Shown piece by piece: positions 58,320-64,000 of a DNA stretch of 64,000 bases. The position numbers were made by a program, and so were the translations under genes. The number at the start of each line of letters is the position of its first letter. Position 1 is the first letter of the stretch. The DNA is from Arbacia lixula (taxonomy: Eukaryota; Echinodermata; Echinoidea; Arbacioida; Arbaciidae): the NCBI GenBank assembly GCA_963669155.1, contig OZ022583.1:17540805-17604804 (forward strand). Direction: 5' to 3'. The notes below the pieces were generated by a model that searched no databases, had not been told where the DNA came from, and worked only from the letters and a program-made list of their open reading frames with translations.

Positions 58320-60160
58320 ATAACCGGCAAGGTTCAACAAATGTTTGCATCTTACACTAGCTGTATCTATATTCATGGGGTCACAAAATGAATGCCAAAT
58401 TTTTAGGCAGATGCTGACTGTTATGTTGTCATGACATGACATACATATTTTGATTGTATACATGTAGTTGAGAAATAAAATCCATATGTTTATAAGGAAT
58501 GTGAATTATTTCCTCAATTACAGAGTATCATGCTGTGAACCGACTGAAATAAAGATTTTATTGCACACTTGTGTTTGTTTTGCAAGCATTAATGAATGTG
58601 TTTTTTTTAGCCAAAATCCGTTTTATATTTCCCTGCATTCTAGAGTACTATGCTATGAAATTATTGAAATGCGTATATGTTTTATTGTAAATTAGTACTT
58701 GTTGTTGAAAACTTTCTTTTTGTTCACAATCTAGGTTATTTTCTGGAGTGTTATGCTGCGAAATTATTGAAATTAGAATTAGTGCATTAAGTGCAATCAA
58801 TAATGTATTTTCATAGATTTTTTAAAAATCACATTTATTATCTTATGTTTGCATGAAGTGATATGCCACAATCTTTAAGATACTGTACGTGTGGTACATT
58901 AATAATCTTGAGTACTCTCTATTTCTTTCTACATTCTGATAGAAATAAGGTTGATTCAATTGATTGTCCGATTTTGTGCATTAGGCTTGAGATATGTAGC
59001 AGTTTAGCTGCATGTATTTTATGTCAAACTTTCCGTGGAAGTACAGTTCATCTAGTACTTATCCAAACATTCCTGGCGGGTGTATCACCAAGCTGTTCGT
59101 AAGTTAAGAACGGCTTTACGAACGACTGGTTATCCCTTCTTGTGCTAAATGCGATACCACACTTTGTTCATTGAGAATCTGGTTTAGCACAAGAAGGGCT
59201 CACCAGTCGTTCGTAATTTAGGAACAGTTTGGTGGAACCAGACTCCCACCTCCCTGGTGAAACACTCTAGACACCTATAACTTTTGGTGATGCTGCCCCC
59301 AATGTTCCGCCGAGCATTTCTAGTTCATATCTGATTTCAAAACATGTTCATGCTATAGCGTGCCTTACATAATGTATGGTCACAAGGATTATAAACTGCC
59401 AGTCAGGTTACAAACATCATTATTATACCATGTGTCTTATACATGTGCCTTTTACACATATTGAGAAAACATTGGTTTTATGCTTGGTTTACTTATAAGG
59501 CACATCTGTTTTGTGCGCCATAGAATGTAAAATGTACAACTTATGTTACCCTAATTGTTTACCTGCTCGTAGTGAATGTAATGTAATGTCAAAGCATTCA
59601 AAGCAAATATGTTTACATGGTAAGATGCTAAATTTGATGAAGTTGTGGTGTTCTGAACATCGTGATATTTCATCATTTTTTTAGGTCCGCGTGCTTGTGT
59701 GTCATTATAATGAAACATTGACTGAAATCATCAACTATTGTAACTATATATGCACATCTGCAAAATAATTTCAATCCATAAAAGCATTTTTATCTACATT
59801 TAGGCATGTATTTGTGATGTACCCATTCAATGTATTATTATTTTAGTGTGAACAGTGGTTCATAGTCAGTACAGACTATAAAATAAACAGTATGATCTGT
59901 AACTTTTTTCTTAATTGTTGAATCTTTCTTCGCTCTACGTTGTTTCTCTCTTGTGTTTTGGAATTGAACGGAATACCGGCAACTGCTGGAGGGAGATATT
60001 GCATATCCCTATACATGTAAGGGCTATATGTACAAAATGACGCACGTGATGTCGCGCGCAATTACCGTGATGAGTATGTGGGTCGGTGATGCCATTGTGG
60101 TGCGCTAGCCAATCTGATGCGACGGGGAGAAGAAAAAAAACGCCCGCGGGCAACTGTTGC
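58320..60160. other. Intergenic DNA between the CYP46 copies, no gene seen
   Basis: AT-rich, apart from the foldback at 59085. A slightly higher GC stretch (59990-60160) marks the approach to the second CYP46 copy. Confidence 0.5.
59085..59237. repeat. Foldback (MITE-like) element
   Basis: ATCACCAAGCTGTTCGTAAG at the left mirrors CGTAATTTAGGAACAGTTTG at the right; inner TACGAACGACTGGTTATCCC and CTTCTTGTGCTAAA pair with TTTAGCACAAGAAG and CACCAGTCGTTCGTA. Loop about 30 bp. Confidence 0.8.
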
Positions 60161-60161
60161 A

Positions 60162-60378
60162 GTAGCCTAGTTACTAGGCTGATGAATGCATTTCACAACC
60201 GAGTCTGTTAACAACTATGAGTTTGGTAATACAGACTAGGCCCTAATTCCTCGGACTGCCCTGGATCCTCTTCCTTGGATTCAGGGCAGTCAGAAGGATT
60301 CGGGGGCCTAGTCTGTATTACAAGACATAGTTGTTAAGAGACTGATCATGCTCCCGTCAGTCTGGTAACTAGACTACC
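60162..60378. repeat. Foldback element upstream of the second CYP46 copy
   Basis: GTAGCCTAGTTACTAGGCT at the left pairs with a right end reading AGTCTGGTAACTAGACTAC; inner GTAATACAGACTAGGCCC pairs with GGGCCTAGTCTGTATTAC, and GACTGCCCTGGATCC with a complement near 60278. It lies about 370 bp before the start codon. Confidence 0.8.
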
Positions 60379-60439
60379 GTTACAGATCGATGGAAAGCCC
60401 GGGCAAAAAATGGCCTCTGCGGACGTTGTTCCGTAAAGG

Positions 60440-60480
60440 CACTGAACTAAAAAGAAAGAAAGGTTCTTTTTAGTTCAGTG
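60440..60480. repeat. Perfect 17-bp-stem hairpin
   Basis: CACTGAACTAAAAAGAA and TTCTTTTTAGTTCAGTG are perfect inverted repeats around a 7-bp purine-rich loop, 270 bp upstream of the second CYP46 start codon. Function unknown; may be the remnant of a foldback element. Confidence 0.8.
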
Positions 60481-60750
60481 ATTGTAGGCAACTTATTCAT
60501 GTAGACGCGGCTTAACTGATTCGCAAGGTCCCCCTTTCGACCCGGCGTGGAATACACGCCGTGTAGCCTGCCTGGACGACTGAGCGAGTGATACAATTTC
60601 ACCGTATTTTGCTGGCGGATTACACGTACACGTGCTCAAGAGAGGAAGGAATCCAGAATCTTCAAGATCGAGAGAGACAGAGAGAGGGAGAGAGAGAGGG
60701 AGAGAGAGAAAGAGAGAGAGAGAGAGGGAGAAAGAAAACGAAGGGAAAAA

Positions 60751-60893
60751 ATGGCATCTGTATTTATTTTCTGCCTGAGTTATGCACTGTTGTTATTCGT
60801 AATTCTTGCTGGGATATGTTTCATTCTCATCACCCTGTATATCTACTACCAACATGCGAAATACGCCCACATTCCAGGGCCCCTAAGGACAAG
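60751..60893 (+). CDS. Second CYP46-like gene, first exon only (continues beyond window)
   Basis: ATG at 60751 opens 47 codons plus two bases, ending at the donor AG|GTAAGC (60894). The peptide (ASVFIFCLSYALLLFVILAG .. YYQHAKYAHIPGPLRT) has the same anchor, the same YAHIPGP motif and the same exon phase as exon 1 of the CYP46 gene at 38393. The 5' context also resembles it: a homopurine tract ends 20 bp upstream. None of the later exons were found up to 64000, so intron 1 exceeds 3.1 kb. It is a tandem paralogue in the same orientation, 6.3 kb after the first gene's stop. Whether the rest is intact cannot be seen. Confidence 0.85.
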
Positions 60894-60974
60894 GTAAGCT
60901 AATTAAAGAATTACTTAATTGTTTGTAAATGTTTAAGTGGTTCCCCGCAGCGATGGAAAAGTTAATCACCCCAG

Positions 60975-62520
60975 GTCAAAATTCCCTAGAAACTAGTAGA
61001 AACCAGTCGAGACCGTCTACTGGTTTCTACTGGCGTTTCAGAAACCAGTAGAGTGGAGGCCTATACTGGTCTGAAAAGGAACCGCAAAATCAAACCAGTA
61101 GAAACCAGAAGAGTCTAGCTAACATGTCTAATGGTATTAAAGACCAGCAGAAACCAATAAAAACAAGTGAGATCTAATGGTTTGAAAAGGTGTGTGAAAA
61201 ATACAAAGTCAAACCAGTAGAAACCATTAGATCCTAGTGGATTCTACTTGTTGGATTCTACTGGTATTGGAGACCAGTAGAAAGTTAGAAACCAATAGAA
61301 ACCAGTGAGATCTATTGGTTTGAAAAGAAGTGTGAAAAATACAAAGTCAAACCAGTACTTAAGAAACCATTAGAGATCAGCTGTGGATTCTACTGGTATT
61401 TAAGACCAGTAGAAACCAATAGAAAATAGTGAGATCTAACATGTCTAATGGTTTGAAAAGGAGTGTGTGAAAAATACAAAGTCAAACCAGTAGAAACCAT
61501 TAGAGACCAGTGGATTCTACTGGTATTGGAGACCAGTAGAAACCAATAGAAACCAGTGAGATCTAATGGTTTGAAAAGGAGTGTAAAAATACGAAGTTAA
61601 ACCAGTAGAAACAAGAGGATTCTACTAGTATTGAAGACAAGTAGAAACCAATAGAAACCAGTGAGATCTAACATGTCTAATGGTTTGAAAAGGAGTGTGA
61701 AAAATACAAAGTCAAACCAGTAGAAACCATTAGAGACCAGTGGATTCTACTGGTACTGGAGACCAGTAGAAACCAATAGAAACCAGTGAGATCTAATGGT
61801 TTGAAAAGGAGTGTAAAAATACGAAGTTAAACCAGTAGAAACAAGAGGATTCTACTAGTATTGAAGACAAGTAGAAACCAATAGAAACCAGTGAGATCTA
61901 ACATGTCTAATGGTTTGAAAAGGAGTGTGAAAAATACAAAGTCAAACCATTAGAAACCATTAGAGACCAGTGGATTCTACTGGTATTGGAGACCAGTAGA
62001 AACCAATAGAAACCAGTGAGATCTGATGGGGTTTTTTTTTTCAATTTTTTTCAATTTCAATTTATTCATATTTCTGTTCAATACATGTAAAATAAAAGCA
62101 ATAATACATCAACATAGTCAGTCTTTGACAAAACAAAACTAGTATAATGATGCAAAATATTACATAATGGTCAATATCAAACATACAATGGATATAGGTA
62201 AAGAAATATGAATGGGGCCTATTTAAAACAAGCTTGTAAATCGTATAGACCCCAAAATAATGTGGATTAAAAGAGTACGGATAAACAAATTGACCAAAGA
62301 AATAAACAAAAGGAATCATAAACAACTCAAGAAACAACATGAAAACAAATCGAGAACAAAGGAGTGTAAAATACGAAGTTAAACCAGTAGAAACTAGAGG
62401 ATTGTACTGGCATTGAAGACAAGTAGAAACCGATAGAAACCAGTAGATTTCACTAGTATTGTAATATAAAACAGTGAGATCTAATGGTTGAAAAGCAGTG
62501 TAAAGTCTGATTTCAAAATG
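60975..62520. repeat. Satellite of CCAGTAGAAACC units, intron 1 of the second CYP46 copy
   Basis: About 1.5 kb of a hierarchical repeat. The short motif ACCAGTAGAAACCA(A/T)TAGA, and its complement TCTACTGGT, are arranged in a higher-order unit of roughly 130-190 bp with TGAGATCTAA, ATGGTTTGAAAAGGAGTGTG and AAAATACAAAGTCAAACCAG. Both orientations of the short motif occur inside each unit. Interrupted by an insertion at about 62032-62356. Confidence 0.9.
62032..62356 (-). mobile_element. Insertion in the satellite, LINE/SINE 3'-end-like
   Basis: Starts at a T10 run followed by TCAATTTTTTTCAATTTC and splits a satellite unit between ATCTGATGG and GGAGTGTAAAATACGAAG. On the minus strand it would end in a poly-A-like tail, as at retroposon 3' ends. 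Family not recognised; resembles the insertion at 20125 in style only. Confidence 0.45.
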
Positions 62521-64000
62521 ATTATTTTGGGGGCATACTGGATCCTGTTCTAATTTTCTGCTGGCTCCAGTGGGTACTCTCGACTGGCTTGTAATGGTTC
62601 CAGTAAGGATTTCTACTGGTCTCCCAATGGATCAAGTAGGATTTCTTCTGGTCTTCTAAATGTAATCGCAGTGATTCCCACTGGTCTTCTACTGGTCTTT
62701 TAATAGACCCAGTAGAGATTCCTACTGGTCTTCTACTTGATCCATTAAGGATTTCTAACATGACGTAATATTCTTAAAAAGCCAACTAATCCTAATCTCA
62801 TATATGTAATAATCCCAAATTCAGTCTTATCCTACTCCTACGATCACTTCAAGCAATTGCTGTATGACCCAAGTGTTATTATAATTAATACAGGACGTTT
62901 ACCACTTTAAAACATTTATCTGAGATGCTCATGAATATTCATGCATGTATTAGGCCTTTTTGTATTTTTAAATAGATAACCCCCACATAACCAGATATAT
63001 CAAAGTATATAATACCAATAAATGATTTGAATTTTAAACATGATATAGCGAATGTCACCTACTCAAAAGTGAAGACAATAATGATAACAACGAAAAATGC
63101 TCGTCTTATGTAGGTTAATACTAACCAATATCTTGCGAAGCTTATAACCATATTACTATATAATGTACATGATTGTATATGAAAGTGCATGTGTGTGGAA
63201 GAGTACGAAATAGGATAGGAATAGGATAATCGGATAGGTTAGGAAATGAAGAGCTGATGTCAGAACTTTCATAGTTCAAAGAAAGCAGACCCTTGATTGG
63301 TGACGAATGGTATATTATTGTACTGGAGTCACAGGACGTACCGTAAGCTTCATTTTTTTTATTATGTTAAATTTCTGCACCTCTGCGGCATGTTCATTCC
63401 AATAATGCACACAAAAAGCTAGCTCTTTAACATCACACACAGAGATCGTCAGACATTGAGAATGTTGTAGCTACGAAAGTACCAATCTGGTAGGGTTTCC
63501 ACAAGCCGCCATAATGGAGGACAAAACAACAAAGACCAGTGCATCAGACCAAGGATGTTCACATGGATATCCATTTTTAATTAATGCAGAATTGCAGATT
63601 CATTGTACTCTCCTTCTAGTCGCAAAAGAACGCTTTACAAAGATTTTCTCTTTGATCCCCCATGTTCGATGCCGCCTGGATGATTCTCTGGATGATTTTT
63701 GCCTGGATTTGACGTATAAACAAAATGGGATGCGCAGAAGAATTTGGTGAAATATCCTCTCCTCATTATGCTTGCGCAGTTGTGACATGTATGAAGATTC
63801 AATCAAGGAATAGTGTTACAATATGGCAAAAAGGCTCTAAACGTGATATCAAGTTGCAGTATAAAAGTCTCAATTTCACAATGACTATGCCATAACGATG
63901 ACATATATTTTTTTTTTATATAATCACAGTCATAGCTTTACGTAGCTTTTCAGGAAAAGTAAAATAAAATTGTCCGTGTTTACGTTTGAAACAGCCCGAC
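62521..64000. other. Remainder of intron 1 of the second CYP46 copy, no exon found
   Basis: The satellite motif decays through about 62760. After that the sequence is AT-rich. An ATG in good context at 63514 (CCGCCATAATGGAG) opens 78 codons with no recognised domain. It is more likely chance or a repeat fragment than a gene, but it lies in a GC-richer patch. Confidence 0.35.

Noticed and set aside
63514-63750. 78-aa ORF with a good start context
   Set aside because: No recognisable domain, no splice partners, and antisense ORF of similar size; kept only as a note in the intron entry.

Overview
This is a gene-poor, repeat-rich animal nuclear DNA window. Genes are split into many small exons with GT..AG introns, microsatellites and dispersed repeats are dense, and the motif ACATGTA recurs throughout. 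Gene content (CNPase, APPBP2 and CYP46A1 orthologues close to the vertebrate proteins, with RTE- and CR1-like LINE debris and many foldback elements) fits an invertebrate deuterostome. An echinoderm or other ambulacrarian is my best guess, with a cephalochordate possible. No bacterial-type operon, CRISPR array or rRNA was seen.

Layout. (1) 265-1699 (+): a two-exon CNP gene (2',3'-cyclic-nucleotide 3'-phosphodiesterase), 406 aa. (2) 2910-3917 (-): an intact orphan Gag-like ORF of a Ty3/Gypsy-type retroelement with two zinc knuckles and no visible pol. (3) 7585-22244 (+): APPBP2, 11 exons reconstructed with all phases closing, 581 aa. Its introns hold two copies of a hairpin-ended element with internal tandem repeats, several foldback (MITE-like) elements, an RTE LINE fragment and a TIR element with a nested insertion. 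Two exon-derived tandem duplications lie at the end of the gene: the acceptor plus start of exon 9 is repeated four times, and the terminal exon is followed by three decayed copies of itself. (4) 22860-32500: long non-coding stretch with a dead RTE fragment and a large foldback element. (5) 33021-37554 (-): a four-exon gene model of about 312 aa, rich in Thr-Pro/Ser-Pro, that I cannot name. (6) 38393-54467 (+): a complete CYP46A1-type cytochrome P450 (cholesterol 24-hydroxylase family), 13 exons, 502 aa, divergent from gene 5. Its introns carry a palindromic GATATC foldback satellite, a 42-bp minisatellite of about 1.65 kb, and degenerate extra copies of exons 6 and 13. (7) 55637-56985: four head-to-tail copies of a tRNA-like 294-bp unit, closed by an inverted partial copy. 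(8) 60751-60893 (+): first exon of a second, tandem CYP46-like gene that runs off the right edge; its intron 1 begins with a 1.5-kb satellite.

The genes do not form a pathway unit. The two CYP46 copies are a local tandem duplication. The most distinctive property of the window is repeated small-scale duplication of exon boundaries (APPBP2 exons 9 and 11, CYP46 exons 6 and 13) beside an unusually varied set of foldback and tandem elements. All homology calls are from recognition of protein families by eye; no database search was run.
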